DNA of 64,000 nucleotides. Origin: Tabrizicola sp. GTDB lineage: Bacteria; Pseudomonadota; Alphaproteobacteria; Rhodobacterales; Rhodobacteraceae. The notes beneath the pieces were generated by a model. The model did not search any database and was not told the DNA's origin. It worked only from the letters and a program-made list of their open reading frames with translations. The stretch's first letter is position 1. The number at the start of each line of letters is the position of its first letter. The translations under genes and the position numbers were made by a program. The stretch spans positions 186,001 through 250,000 of the forward strand of contig NZ_JAUXZE010000009.1 of the NCBI RefSeq assembly GCF_030694085.1, written 5' to 3'. Shown piece by piece: positions 25,024 to 33,514 of this stretch.

Positions 25024-25734
25024 TTGAAGGAAGCCATCTGGTCCGCTATCGCGACCACCCTGACCAAAGAGATCACCGCCGGCCACTACCGACCCGGCGA
25101 CCGCCTGCCAACCGAGGCAGCGCTTGCGGCCCGTTTCGGCGTGAACCGCCACACGGTCCGCCACGCACTTGCCGCACTGGCTGAACAGGGTCTAGTCCAT
25201 TCCCGGCAAGGGGCGGGCGTCTTCGTGGCGCAGCGGCCGACCGACTATCCCTTGGGTCGTCGGGTGCGGTTCCACCAGAACGTGCTGGCCGCCGGGCAGG
25301 CCCCTTCGCGCCGGATCAGCAGAACCGAGACAAGGGCAAGCGATGCCGAAGAGGCCCGGGCGCTGCGGCTGAAGGCAGGCGATCCGGTGCAGGTGGTCGA
25401 GGGGGTCTCATTGGCAGATGGACAGCCGATCGCGGTGTTCCGGTCGATCTTTCCCGGGGGTCGGTTTCCCGACCTTCCGAACCTGGTCCGCGCGACGGGA
25501 TCGATCACCCGGTCGCTCGCGGCCTCGGGCCTGACCGACTACACCCGAGCCGAAACCCGGCTGACGGCGCAGCTGGCAGACCCGGTGCTGGCACTGGCGT
25601 TGGCGGTGCGCCCCGGCGCGCCGGTCATGCGGACAGTGGCGGTGAACGTCGATCCGAAAGGGGTTCCGGTCGAACTGGGCACGACGTGGTTCGCGGGGGA
25701 CCGGGTCACGCTGACGGTCGCAGATCAGCCCTGA
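25024..25734 (+). CDS. phnF: GntR/HutC-family regulator of phosphonate genes
   Basis: 236-residue repressor with an N-terminal GntR winged helix (PGDRLPTEAALAARFGVNRHTVRHALAALAEQGLV, residues about 24-58; described by position) and a C-terminal UTRA effector domain. The start is TTG at 25024: an in-frame stop lies at 25009-25011, no ATG or GTG intervenes, AGGA sits 7 bp upstream, and the sequence KEAIWSAIATTL is where PhnF proteins begin. It is divergent from phnG. Its 3' end overlaps the acetyltransferase gene by 10 bp. Confidence 0.92.
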   Translation: MKEAIWSAIATTLTKEITAGHYRPGDRLPTEAALAARFGVNRHTVRHALAALAEQGLVHSRQGAGVFVAQRPTDYPLGRRVRFHQNVLAAGQAPSRRISRTETRASDAEEARALRLKAGDPVQVVEGVSLADGQPIAVFRSIFPGGRFPDLPNLVRATGSITRSLAASGLTDYTRAETRLTAQLADPVLALALAVRPGAPVMRTVAVNVDPKGVPVELGTTWFAGDRVTLTVADQP

Positions 25735-26399
25735 TACTTTTCCAGGAACGCCTCGGCCGTCAGCGACCGGAAGTCGAGGAGTGCGGCGCGGAGGCGGTCG
25801 TGGCTCCAGTCCCACCAGGCCAGCGCCATCAGGCGGTCCGCGATGCCCGGGGCGAACCGGGGACGGAGCGGTTGGGCCGGGATGCCGGCCATGATCATGT
25901 AGGGCGGCACATCCCTGGTGACGACCGCCCCCGAGGCGATGACGGCCCCGGCGCCGATGGTCACCTCGGGCTTCACGATGACGCCGTGGCCAAGCCAGGT
26001 GTCGGGACCGATCACGGTGCGGCGGCTGGCGCGGCGGGCCATGAATTCGGCGTCGTCCGGGATGTCGTCCCAGTAGTAGGAGGACCGGTAGAGGAAGTGA
26101 TGCAGACTGGCGTTTGCCATCGGGTGATCGGTCGGCCCGATGCGGGTCATCGCGGCGATGTTGGCGAACTTGCCGACCGTGGTGTTGGCGATGTCCGACA
26201 GCCGGTCGCAGTAGGCGTAGGCCTCGAAGGTGGAGTTGAGGACGCGGGAGCCCTCGCCGACCTCGGTCCAGGGGGCGAAGGTGGAGTTCACGATCTGGCA
26301 GCCGGAGTGGATCACCGCGCCGTCGGGGGAGAGGCGTGGTCCACGCTGGGCGGATTGCTCCGATCCTGTAGACTCAAGGGGTTGGCTGTGGGCGTTCAT
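25725..26399 (-). CDS. Hexapeptide-repeat acetyltransferase of phosphonate clusters
   Basis: 224-residue left-handed beta-helix acyltransferase of the chloramphenicol/xenobiotic acetyltransferase group. Repeats of the [LIV]-G-x4 type are seen around GAVIHSGCQIVNS and TIGAGAVIASGAVVTRDVPPYMIMAG. The catalytic-type His lies in TDHPMANASLHHF. The family regularly accompanies C-P lyase genes. Inference: it may acetylate aminoalkylphosphonates and so stand in for PhnO. It lies downstream of phnC-phnD-phnE1-phnE2 on the same strand but 176 bp away, across two repeats. Confidence 0.82.
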   Translation of the reverse strand: MNAHSQPLESTGSEQSAQRGPRLSPDGAVIHSGCQIVNSTFAPWTEVGEGSRVLNSTFEAYAYCDRLSDIANTTVGKFANIAAMTRIGPTDHPMANASLHHFLYRSSYYWDDIPDDAEFMARRASRRTVIGPDTWLGHGVIVKPEVTIGAGAVIASGAVVTRDVPPYMIMAGIPAQPLRPRFAPGIADRLMALAWWDWSHDRLRAALLDFRSLTAEAFLEKYQG

Positions 26400-26427
26400 G
26401 GTCGATTAACCTTGTTCCTGGTGGCAG

Positions 26428-26470
26428 CCCCTCACCGCGACCCTCTAACCATGGGCGAGAGGGGGCGCGG
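26428..26470. repeat. Palindromic CCCCTCACC...AGAGGGGG repeat, intergenic copy
   Basis: Second copy of the element found in phnI. The inner stem is CCCTCT (26441-26446) with AGAGGG (26458-26463), extended by outer CACCGCG / CGCGGGTG pairing. It lies between the acetyltransferase start and phnE2 end. Confidence 0.65.
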
Positions 26471-26522
26471 GTGGAGCCGTCAGCACCCGGTTTGCGGGCG
26501 TGTCGCCCTGCGTGGCTGCGGC

Positions 26523-26555
26523 GCCTCCGGCGGGGATATTTGGCCAAAGATGAAA
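26523..26555 (+). repeat. 33-bp Rhodobacterales-type repeat, copy 1
   Basis: Begins GCCTCCGGCGGGGATATTTG and ends GATGAAA. An inverted copy with 30 of 33 identical bases lies at 59315-59347. The GGCGGGGATATTTGG core is a motif I associate with intergenic repeats of this order. Here it lies just past phnE2. Confidence 0.65.
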
Positions 26556-26575
26556 CGGCGGGCGAGGCAAGGGGA

Positions 26576-27898
26576 TCAGGTCCCCTTGATCAGCTTGCGG
26601 CGGAGCCAGCCGGAGAGGCTGTCCATAGCCATGACCATCAGGACGATGAGAACCATGTAATAGGCGACTTCCTCCCAGTCCTTCTGGGTGATGATGGCCT
26701 GAGTCAGCAGAAGACCGATCCCGCCGCCGACGATGGCACCGATCACCGTTGCACTGCGGGTGTTGGATTCAAGGTAGTAGAGGATCTGGGACAAGAGGAC
26801 CGGCGTGATCTGCGGGATCACCCCGAAGCGGGCGCGCTGGAGGCTGTTCGCGCCGGTGGACTGGATGCCTTCGACCTGTTTCTCGTCGATATTCTCCAGG
26901 GCTTCCGAGAAGGTCTTGCCGAAGGTGCCTGCGTCGGTGATCGCGATGGCGATCGCGCCGGTCATCGGGCCAGGGCCGAAGGCGCGGGACAGGATGATGG
27001 TCCAGATCAGCCCATCCACGCCGCGGATGAAGTCGAAGACCCGGCGCGCGGCAAAGCGCAGGGGGCCGAGCGGGTTGAAGTTCCGCGCGGCGAGGAAGCT
27101 GAGGGGCAGGGCCACCAGGGCTGCGGTCATCGTGCCAAGGAAGGCCATCAGGATCGTCTCGAAGATCGCCCAGGCCACGTCGCCATGCCGCCACATCTTG
27201 TTGGTCCAGAATTCGCCGACCATGTAGCCGAGGTTCGAGCGGCTGGGGTCGACGCGTTCGCCGGTCGTTGCCAGCGCGAGCAGGTTGCCGAAGGACTTGC
27301 CGTAGAACGGACTGTCGAGGGTGAAGAACCACAGCTCCCAGCCGGGTTCGTACTTGAAGGTCTCGACCTTGGAGCGGCTGTAGCTGAAGCGACCCGCGAC
27401 GGTGGTGACCGAAACCTTGTTTTCGGCCACCGAGATCCAGTCCGGTATCGGTTCTGGTGCGGTCAGCACCGGCTTGCCGCCTTCGGGCCGGATGTCGATG
27501 GTGCCGTAACCGGGGACGACATAGCGCGCGCCCTGGTCGTCATAGGTGACAACGTGGCCCTGACCGAGGTCGATGGTGGTGACGGTGCCAGAGATCGTGA
27601 CCCAGTCGGGCAGCATGCCGGCGGGATAGGTTCCCTTGTTTTCGCCCTCGATGGCGACGGTGATCTGGTCGGTGCGGTTGTCGCGGGTGACATGGGTCTT
27701 GTGCGACCAGAAATCGCCAAGAAGGATCGTGGCGTTGTCGAAGCGGGCGCGTTGGGCCAGGCCCGCAAGGTCAAAGCTGATCGCGGCGTAGACCAGGTAG
27801 GCGAGGATCGCTGCCGGGATCGCGAAGGCCAGGCGGCGTTTGGCGGCAAAGCTGGCGGTGACGGTGTCGGCGAGGCTTGGCGAAAGCGTTGCGGTCAT
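26576..27898 (-). CDS. phnE: Phosphonate ABC transporter permease, large form
   Basis: 440-residue permease, well beyond the usual 260-300. TM1 is at about residues 23-43. A soluble, probably periplasmic, region of roughly 190 residues follows (about 45-235), rich in beta-type sequence (GTVTTIDLGQGHVVTYDD, YVVPGYGTIDIRPEGG). Then come the standard permease helices with the ABC contact loop (STGANSLQRARFGVIPQ near residue 350). It is the second permease of the phnC-D-E1-E2 importer and starts 1 bp after the phnE1 stop. Confidence 0.9.
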   Translation of the reverse strand: MTATLSPSLADTVTASFAAKRRLAFAIPAAILAYLVYAAISFDLAGLAQRARFDNATILLGDFWSHKTHVTRDNRTDQITVAIEGENKGTYPAGMLPDWVTISGTVTTIDLGQGHVVTYDDQGARYVVPGYGTIDIRPEGGKPVLTAPEPIPDWISVAENKVSVTTVAGRFSYSRSKVETFKYEPGWELWFFTLDSPFYGKSFGNLLALATTGERVDPSRSNLGYMVGEFWTNKMWRHGDVAWAIFETILMAFLGTMTAALVALPLSFLAARNFNPLGPLRFAARRVFDFIRGVDGLIWTIILSRAFGPGPMTGAIAIAITDAGTFGKTFSEALENIDEKQVEGIQSTGANSLQRARFGVIPQITPVLLSQILYYLESNTRSATVIGAIVGGGIGLLLTQAIITQKDWEEVAYYMVLIVLMVMAMDSLSGWLRRKLIKGT

Positions 27899-27899
27899 G

Positions 27900-28778
27900 T
27901 CAGTGCCCCTTCACCAGCTTCTGGCGGTAGCGGTCCGATATCTGGTCGATCACCACGATGGTCACGAAGAGAAGAGCGAAGATCGCCACCACCTCGTCAT
28001 AGCGGCCCTGGCCCCATTGCATCGCCAGTTTCAGGTCGTGGCCGATGCCGCCTTCGCCGACAAAGCCCAGGATTGCCGAGGCGCGGACGTTGATCTCGAA
28101 CCGGAGAAGCGCATAGGACAGCCAGTTCGGCGCGACCTGCGGGATCACGCCCAGCCACATCCGCTGCGACCAGTTGGCGCCGACGGATTGCAGGCCCTCG
28201 ATGGGTTTCAGGTCGGCGTTCTCGGCCACTTCGGAGAAAAGCTTGCCCAACGCGCCGCCGGTGTGCAGCGCGATGGCGATGACGGCGGGGACCGGGCCAC
28301 CGCCGAGGATGTAGATCAGGACCAGCGCGATGACGATTTCCGGGATGGCGCGCAGCGCGTCCATCGTGCGGCGGAAGACGGGGATGAGGGCGGGCCAGCG
28401 CGCGAGGCCGCGGGTGGCCAGAAGCGAGAGCGACATCGCGGCCAGCCCGCCAAGTAGGGTGGCAACGGCGGCGATGTTCAGTGTCTCGATCAGGGCAGGG
28501 ATGTGGTCCCAGAAGATCGCGGGCAGAAGCGCGCGCTTTACCCAGGCTTCGGACAGGACCTCGGAGGGAAAGGCGAAGACCTGGTGCAACCCGCTGAGAA
28601 AGCCGCCGGCGTTGCGCTCTTCGGCCAGGTTCCAGCCCGAGGCCATGAGGGCAACGAAGATGACGATCAGGATACCGCCATACATCCGCTTGCGGCGGAC
28701 CATGTCGAGATAGGCTTCATTGCGGTTGGCCAGATCGGGGCGCTGGCCCTGTTCCGGTCCGAAGGCGATATCGACCAT
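27900..28778 (-). CDS. phnE: Phosphonate ABC transporter permease
   Basis: 292-residue inner-membrane permease with about six transmembrane segments and the ATPase contact loop (SVGANWSQRMWLGVIPQVAP near residue 220). It pairs with the large permease immediately downstream, as in other PhnE1/PhnE2 importers. A strong terminator-like hairpin separates it from phnD upstream, so it is likely made in smaller amounts than the binding protein. Confidence 0.93.
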   Translation of the reverse strand: MVDIAFGPEQGQRPDLANRNEAYLDMVRRKRMYGGILIVIFVALMASGWNLAEERNAGGFLSGLHQVFAFPSEVLSEAWVKRALLPAIFWDHIPALIETLNIAAVATLLGGLAAMSLSLLATRGLARWPALIPVFRRTMDALRAIPEIVIALVLIYILGGGPVPAVIAIALHTGGALGKLFSEVAENADLKPIEGLQSVGANWSQRMWLGVIPQVAPNWLSYALLRFEINVRASAILGFVGEGGIGHDLKLAMQWGQGRYDEVVAIFALLFVTIVVIDQISDRYRQKLVKGH

Positions 28779-28789
28779 GAGATCATCCG

Positions 28790-28830
28790 AAAAGAAAAAG
28801 GCCGGACCCCGGGGAGCGCGGGGTCCGGCC
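28790..28830 (-). terminator. Terminator-like hairpin between phnD and phnE1
   Basis: On the minus strand, a perfect 12-bp stem GGCCGGACCCCG/CGGGGTCCGGCC with a 7-base loop is followed by TTTTTCTTTT. It lies 11 bp after the phnD stop, inside the operon, and would attenuate read-through into the permease genes. Confidence 0.85.
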
Positions 28831-28841
28831 GGAAGGAAGGC

Positions 28842-29738
28842 TTACATGCCTTCCTGAAGCTTGCGGGCGGCCAGGATGCCGTCATAGGCCGAATGTTCGA
28901 CCGGGACGAAGTCCTTGGCGTCACCAGCGGCAACGGCATAGGCGCAGTCCTTGTCGGTTTCCCACAGGTCGGCGGTAAGCTGGGTCACCTTGTCCTTCAC
29001 GTCCTGCGGCAGGGCCTTGCGGACGACCATCGGGCCTTCCGGGATCAGGGTCGAGCGCCAGATTTCGACAAGGTTCGACATGTCGACGAGACCTGCATCG
29101 GCGGCCTTGCGGAAGGCGCCCGAGTTGTAGCCGTCTTCCCAGTTGCCCAGGCCGTCAGCCCAGGACACGCCGGCCGCGAAGTCGCCGTTGGCAACGCCGA
29201 CGATGGTCTGCTCATGGCCGCCGGACATCTTCACTTCGGCGAAGTAGTCTTCCAGCTTGCCATACTTGGCGGTCAGTTCCGCGCCGGGGACCAGATAGCC
29301 CGAGGTCGAGTTCGGGTCCGCGAAGGCGAAGACCTTGCCCTTGGCGTCGTCCATCGAGGTGATGCCGCTGTCTTGGCGGGTGAAGCCGATGGAATAGTAG
29401 CCGGTCGAACCGTCCAGGTTCTGCTTGGTCAGCTTGACTTCGACCGCTTCCGGGTTGGTCAGGTAGATCTTGGCATAGGACGAGGCGCCCAGCCAGGCAT
29501 AGTCCAGCGTGCCGCCGAGCAGGCCCTGGATCACACCGTCATAGTCGGCGGGGGTGAATATCTTGACCGGAACACCAAGGGCTTCTTCCATCTTGGCGCG
29601 GAAGCACTCGTTCGAGGTCATGCGGTCCTGGGCGTTTTCACCGCCAAGGATGCCGATGTTGAATTCCTTGATATCCTGGGCAAGGGCCGAGGAGGCGAGG
29701 ATCGCGGTCAGCGCGGTTGCAGTCAGCAGCTTTTGCAT
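28842..29738 (-). CDS. phnD: Phosphonate ABC transporter substrate-binding protein
   Basis: 298-residue periplasmic binding protein with signal peptide 1-20 (ALA/QDI). Typical PhnD segments are NIGILGGENAQDR, FTPADYDGVIQGLLGGTLDYAWLGASSYA and FADPNSTSGYLVPG. I chose the ATG at 29738 because it begins the signal peptide; an open frame runs further upstream to 29951 but overlaps phnC. It lies 49 bp downstream of phnC. Confidence 0.93.
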   Translation of the reverse strand: MQKLLTATALTAILASSALAQDIKEFNIGILGGENAQDRMTSNECFRAKMEEALGVPVKIFTPADYDGVIQGLLGGTLDYAWLGASSYAKIYLTNPEAVEVKLTKQNLDGSTGYYSIGFTRQDSGITSMDDAKGKVFAFADPNSTSGYLVPGAELTAKYGKLEDYFAEVKMSGGHEQTIVGVANGDFAAGVSWADGLGNWEDGYNSGAFRKAADAGLVDMSNLVEIWRSTLIPEGPMVVRKALPQDVKDKVTQLTADLWETDKDCAYAVAAGDAKDFVPVEHSAYDGILAARKLQEGM

Positions 29739-29787
29739 GGGTGCTCCATGAAGGTTGTGGCCTTTTGGGCCGGGAAGTATCGGAGGT

Positions 29788-30606
29788 TCACGACAGCATG
29801 AGGTCGGCGTAGGACCGGTCGGCTGCGGCGTCGGTGGGGATCGAGGTCGACGTGGCGTCCTCGTTGAAGCTGGCGTCGGCACCGTAGATCTCGCGCGCGA
29901 CGCTGGTGGACAGCTGGTCGGGCGTGCCGTCAAAGACGATGCGGCCGTCACGCATGCCGATCACCCGGTCGCAGTAGCGCCGGGCGGTGTCGAGGGTGTG
30001 GAGGTTGGCGATGACCATGCGACCGTCCTCGACGTTGATGCGCTTCAGCGTGTCCATCACGACCTGGGCGTTCATCGGGTCGAGCGAGGCTATGGGTTCG
30101 TCCGCCAGGATGATCTTCGGGTCCTGCATCAGCGCCCGGGCGATGGCGACGCGTTGCTGCTGGCCGCCGGACAGCGCCTCGGCGCGTTTCGGGGCCTGTT
30201 CGCTGATGCCGAGGCGGTCGAGAATCTCCAGCGCCTTCAGGATATCGGCGCGGGGCCAGAGGTTGAACATGGTCTGCAGGGTGGACCGGCGGTTCAGGAT
30301 GCCGTGCAGGACGTTCGAGGCGACGTCCATCCGGGGCACCAGGTTGAACTGCTGGAAGATCATCGCGCAGTGCGACTGCCAGGCGCGGGCTTCGGGCCCC
30401 TTCAGCGCCAGGACGTTGCGGCCATCGACCAGGATCTCGCCCGAGGTGGCGTCGAGAAGCCGGTTCATCATCCGCAGGAATGTGGATTTCCCGGCACCGG
30501 AACGGCCGATGATGCCGACGAAGGCGGGGCCGTTGATCTGGAAGCTGATGTTGTCGACGGCCGCCTTCTGGCCGAACATCCGCGTCACGCCCTGCACATC
30601 CAGCAT
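29788..30606 (-). CDS. phnC: Phosphonate ABC transporter ATP-binding protein
   Basis: 272-residue importer ATPase with Walker [15 protein letters not shown], signature [15 protein letters not shown] and Walker [13 protein letters not shown]. It energises uptake through the two PhnE permeases. It is the first gene of the operon, with an 11-bp-period Pho-type array 40 bp upstream of the start. Confidence 0.95.
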   Translation of the reverse strand: MLDVQGVTRMFGQKAAVDNISFQINGPAFVGIIGRSGAGKSTFLRMMNRLLDATSGEILVDGRNVLALKGPEARAWQSHCAMIFQQFNLVPRMDVASNVLHGILNRRSTLQTMFNLWPRADILKALEILDRLGISEQAPKRAEALSGGQQQRVAIARALMQDPKIILADEPIASLDPMNAQVVMDTLKRINVEDGRMVIANLHTLDTARRYCDRVIGMRDGRIVFDGTPDQLSTSVAREIYGADASFNEDATSTSIPTDAAADRSYADLMLS

Positions 30607-30645
30607 CGCCGGCCCTCACCTTTGGTTGCGACGGTCCTAGCGGGC

Positions 30646-30689
30646 GGATGTGACAGGTTATCGAAGTCTGGATGAAGCTTGTGTGACGG
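30646..30689 (-). promoter_or_regulatory. Candidate PhoB box array upstream of phnC
   Basis: On the minus strand four half-sites recur every 11 bp: CCGTCAC, GCTTCAT, ACTTCGA and CTGTCAC. The first and last are near consensus, the middle two degenerate. The array lies 40 bp before the phnC start and 4 bp after the end of the acyltransferase gene. Confidence 0.6.
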
Positions 30690-30692
30690 GTC

Positions 30693-31601
30693 TTACCATT
30701 TGATGTGGCTGGGCCAGATGTAGGTCTCGTCCGGGTCCTTCAGGGCGGGGGCGGCCAGTGCCATGCAACGGCGGCGCAGGTCGGCGGCGACCTGATCGCG
30801 GTCAAGCTGCGCCAGCTCCAGGGCCGCGACGGGCGTTCCAAGGCGCAGCTCGACCGGCTGGCCGATGCGGCGGCGGGTCTCGTGGAAGATCAGCGCGACA
30901 CGCAGGGGGTAAGAGGTGTGGCTGGCGATCTGAAAGAGGCGTGAGTTCTGGCCGGAGAAGTGCACCGGCAGGGTCGTCACACCGGGGATCGTCGCCAGCC
31001 GCCCGATGAAGGGGTGCCAGGGCGCATCCACCGCCCGCCCCTTAAGCGGCTTGTTGGCCGTCGCTACCCCGCCTGCCGGGAATACCGCCACCACCTTGCC
31101 TGCCGCCAGCAGAGCTGCCGCCTGCCGCCGGGTCTCGGCAGTCAGCCGCCGCGCTTCCGGCGTGCCGGAAAAATCGACGGGCAAAAGGTAGGGATCAACC
31201 TCGGGCACCCGGCAGAGCAGGCTGTTGGTCAGGATGCGCACGTTGCCGCGCAGCTGCATCCCCAGATGGCCGATGGTCAGCCCGTCCACCACCCCGAACG
31301 GATGGTTCGCCACCAGGAGAAGCCCACCTTGCGCCGGCACCGTCTCCAGATGCTGCGCCCCTTCGGTAATGCGGGGCTGGATGCGCAACTGGCGCAGGGC
31401 CGCCGAAAAGATCGGGACGCCGGGGGCGCGGTCGCTCCACGCCCAGTCCAGATAGAGGCGGCGCAGCTTTGGCTGGCCGGTCAGCGTCTCGACCGCGCGG
31501 ATCAGGCTGCGGCGAAAGATCGACTGGCCGGAGTGGGAATAGGTGAAGTCGACTTGCGGCGCGGCAGGCAGCGTGTCGAAGTTGGCAATCGCGTCGAACA
31601 T
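30693..31601 (-). CDS. Lysophospholipid-type acyltransferase in second phosphonate operon
   Basis: 302-residue acyltransferase of the PlsC-like (LPLAT) superfamily. The catalytic H-x4-D block is VANHPFGVVDG near residue 98-108. The acyl-acceptor block is VFPAGGVAT near 178. No signal peptide or strong transmembrane segment is seen. It starts 12 bp after the PhnM-type gene and ends the six-gene operon beginning at 35979. Enzymes of this type acylate lysolipids or, as OlsA, lyso-ornithine lipid. A link to phosphate-saving lipid remodelling is inference. Confidence 0.82.
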   Translation of the reverse strand: MFDAIANFDTLPAAPQVDFTYSHSGQSIFRRSLIRAVETLTGQPKLRRLYLDWAWSDRAPGVPIFSAALRQLRIQPRITEGAQHLETVPAQGGLLLVANHPFGVVDGLTIGHLGMQLRGNVRILTNSLLCRVPEVDPYLLPVDFSGTPEARRLTAETRRQAAALLAAGKVVAVFPAGGVATANKPLKGRAVDAPWHPFIGRLATIPGVTTLPVHFSGQNSRLFQIASHTSYPLRVALIFHETRRRIGQPVELRLGTPVAALELAQLDRDQVAADLRRRCMALAAPALKDPDETYIWPSHIKW

Positions 31602-31613
31602 CGGGGGCTCTCC

Positions 31614-32849
31614 TTAGAGGGCGGGTTCGGTTTGGGGGATGGCGGGCAGGGCAGAATAGCCGGGGCGTCCGGCGACCCAGGTGCGCATCGGGGCCGGGGT
31701 TTGGCCCTCGGGCCAATCGAGGAGCAGAAGGTCGGCGCGCTGGCCGGGGGCGATGCGGCCCCGGTCGGCAAGGCCCATCGCGCGGGCCGGGTTCAGCGAC
31801 ACGAGTTTCCACAGCGCGGGAAGCGGGGCAACGCGGTCGGCATGCAGCCGAACCATCGCGCCCAGCATCGCCGGGTAGAAGTAGTCGGAGGCCAGGATGT
31901 CGCACAGCCCGCGCGCGATCATCTGGGCTGCCCCGGGGCTGCCCAGATGACTTCCGCCACGCATGGCGTTCGGCGCACCAAGGACGATGGGGTCGCCTGC
32001 GTCCCGCGCCGAAAGGAAGACGCGGTCGTGCATCGGGAACTCTGCCACCGTCGCGCCAAGGTTCCGGTAGTAGCTGCGCGTTTCGGTCTGGCTGTCGTCG
32101 TGGGACAGCATCGGCACCTTATGCGACCGGGCCAGCGCCGCCATCCGGGCGATATGCGCCGGAACCTCGGCACGGCGGCTCCAGACCGAGGTCAGCAGCG
32201 CCACATACTCTTCCGGCGAAACCTGGGCGCGGCGGGCGTGGTCGGCCATCTTCTTCACAAAGCGCGGGGCATCTAAGGGCGTGACCGGATAGGGGTCGAC
32301 CTGGTCGAAGGGCCTGTCCTGAACCGGAACATCGGGATGCAGCAGCATCGAGGTCGTGTGGTCGTTGAAGGCCAGCGCCGGGCGGTCGGCACTGGTCAGG
32401 GCATGGGCGATCAGCGGCTCGGCCTCGTGGCAGAAGGTCTCCCACCGCAGTTGCAGGCGGTTCTCGGCGGTCAGGCGCGGGCGCAGGCGTTCCAGCGCGC
32501 GGACGATCTGCCAGCCGGTATCGACGCTGCGCAGGCCCGGTTCCCAGGACAGGGTCAGGGCGTGGTAGGCGGTGGCGATGCCGTTCGCGGCAAGCTGGCG
32601 GTCGGTCTCCAAGAGAGCGGTTTCCACCGGGACCATCACACCGGGGCGCGGCATGACTTGCCGTTCGAAGGCGTCGCCGTGGATATCGACGAAGGCCGGG
32701 GCCAGGATACGACCGCAGGCCGGGATCACCGATGCCCCGTCGCGGGCGACGTCGATCCCGGTGATGCGTCCAGCCTCGATGCGGACCGACGCCGTCTCGA
32801 TCCGGTCGTCCAGAATGACACGGGCGCCTTCGACCAGTTCGGCATTCAT
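31614..32849 (-). CDS. PhnM-type amidohydrolase (second copy)
   Basis: 411-residue homologue of PhnM, clearly divergent from the copy at 17897. The metal-site landmarks are retained: H57-G-D59 in DIHGDAFERQVMPRPGV, LSHDDSQTE, GAPNAMRGGSHLGS and ASDYFYPAML. It should therefore be an active hydrolase, perhaps on a ribosyl-phosphonate triphosphate or another phosphate ester. The ATG at 32849 overlaps the methyltransferase stop as ATGA; the frame opens further upstream but inside that gene. No second set of phnGHIJ accompanies it. Confidence 0.85.
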   Translation of the reverse strand: MNAELVEGARVILDDRIETASVRIEAGRITGIDVARDGASVIPACGRILAPAFVDIHGDAFERQVMPRPGVMVPVETALLETDRQLAANGIATAYHALTLSWEPGLRSVDTGWQIVRALERLRPRLTAENRLQLRWETFCHEAEPLIAHALTSADRPALAFNDHTTSMLLHPDVPVQDRPFDQVDPYPVTPLDAPRFVKKMADHARRAQVSPEEYVALLTSVWSRRAEVPAHIARMAALARSHKVPMLSHDDSQTETRSYYRNLGATVAEFPMHDRVFLSARDAGDPIVLGAPNAMRGGSHLGSPGAAQMIARGLCDILASDYFYPAMLGAMVRLHADRVAPLPALWKLVSLNPARAMGLADRGRIAPGQRADLLLLDWPEGQTPAPMRTWVAGRPGYSALPAIPQTEPAL

Positions 32850-33514
32850 CCCAGACGCTCCGCCAGAAGATGCCAGTGCCACGAGCCGGGCTTTTCGTGC
32901 GGGCGGTCGAAGAGGGTGAAGACCTCGAAGCCCCACATCAGGGACAGAAGATCGGGCGCGGTGCAGAAGTAATGCGGGTGGATCTTGTCGCCTTCACCCT
33001 CGAACACCCAGGTGTGGCGGCTGATCTCACGGCCCTTGGCCTTTGCCTGTTCGACCGGCAGGCGGCGGGCGGACAGCATCGTCGCCATGAACGTGCCACC
33101 GGGGCGCAGGACGCGGGCGATCTCGGACAAGGTGCGGCGCACGACGGATTCGTCGCCGTGGTAGATGACGTTCCAGGCAAGGACGTGGTCGAAGCTGGCG
33201 GTCTCGAACGGCAGGTCGGTCATCGGCGCCTGCACGGCGTCCAGCGTCAGGTTGCGCGTGAAGGCGGCGGCGGCGACGGCGGCGGTCGCAGCCTCGGACG
33301 CGTCCAGCGCGGTGACCTGGTGGCCCGCTTCCGCGAAGGCCAGCGCATGCCGCCCGATCCCGGCGCCCAGGTCCAGGATGCGCGACCCCTGCGCCAGGGT
33401 GCTGGCGTGGTCGATGGCCCAGGGTTCCGGCATTGCCCAGGGGCTGGAGCCATCGGCCTTCTGCCACTCGGCGTTCCAATAGAGATGTGCGGTATCGGTA
33501 AGCATATGGTTCAT
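32846..33514 (-). CDS. Class I SAM-dependent methyltransferase in second phosphonate operon
   Basis: 222-residue methyltransferase. Motif I is ILDLGAGIGRHALAFAEAGH near residue 47-66, followed by the acidic residue in VTALDAS, motif IV near SFDHVLAWNVIYHG and post-motif VLRPGGTF. The protein begins with an unusual WNAEWQKADGSSPWAMPEPW segment, rather like TehB-type enzymes. The substrate is unknown. It overlaps its upstream permease and its downstream PhnM-type partner by 4 bp each, so the three are translated together. Confidence 0.85.
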   Translation of the reverse strand: MNHMLTDTAHLYWNAEWQKADGSSPWAMPEPWAIDHASTLAQGSRILDLGAGIGRHALAFAEAGHQVTALDASEAATAAVAAAAFTRNLTLDAVQAPMTDLPFETASFDHVLAWNVIYHGDESVVRRTLSEIARVLRPGGTFMATMLSARRLPVEQAKAKGREISRHTWVFEGEGDKIHPHYFCTAPDLLSLMWGFEVFTLFDRPHEKPGSWHWHLLAERLG

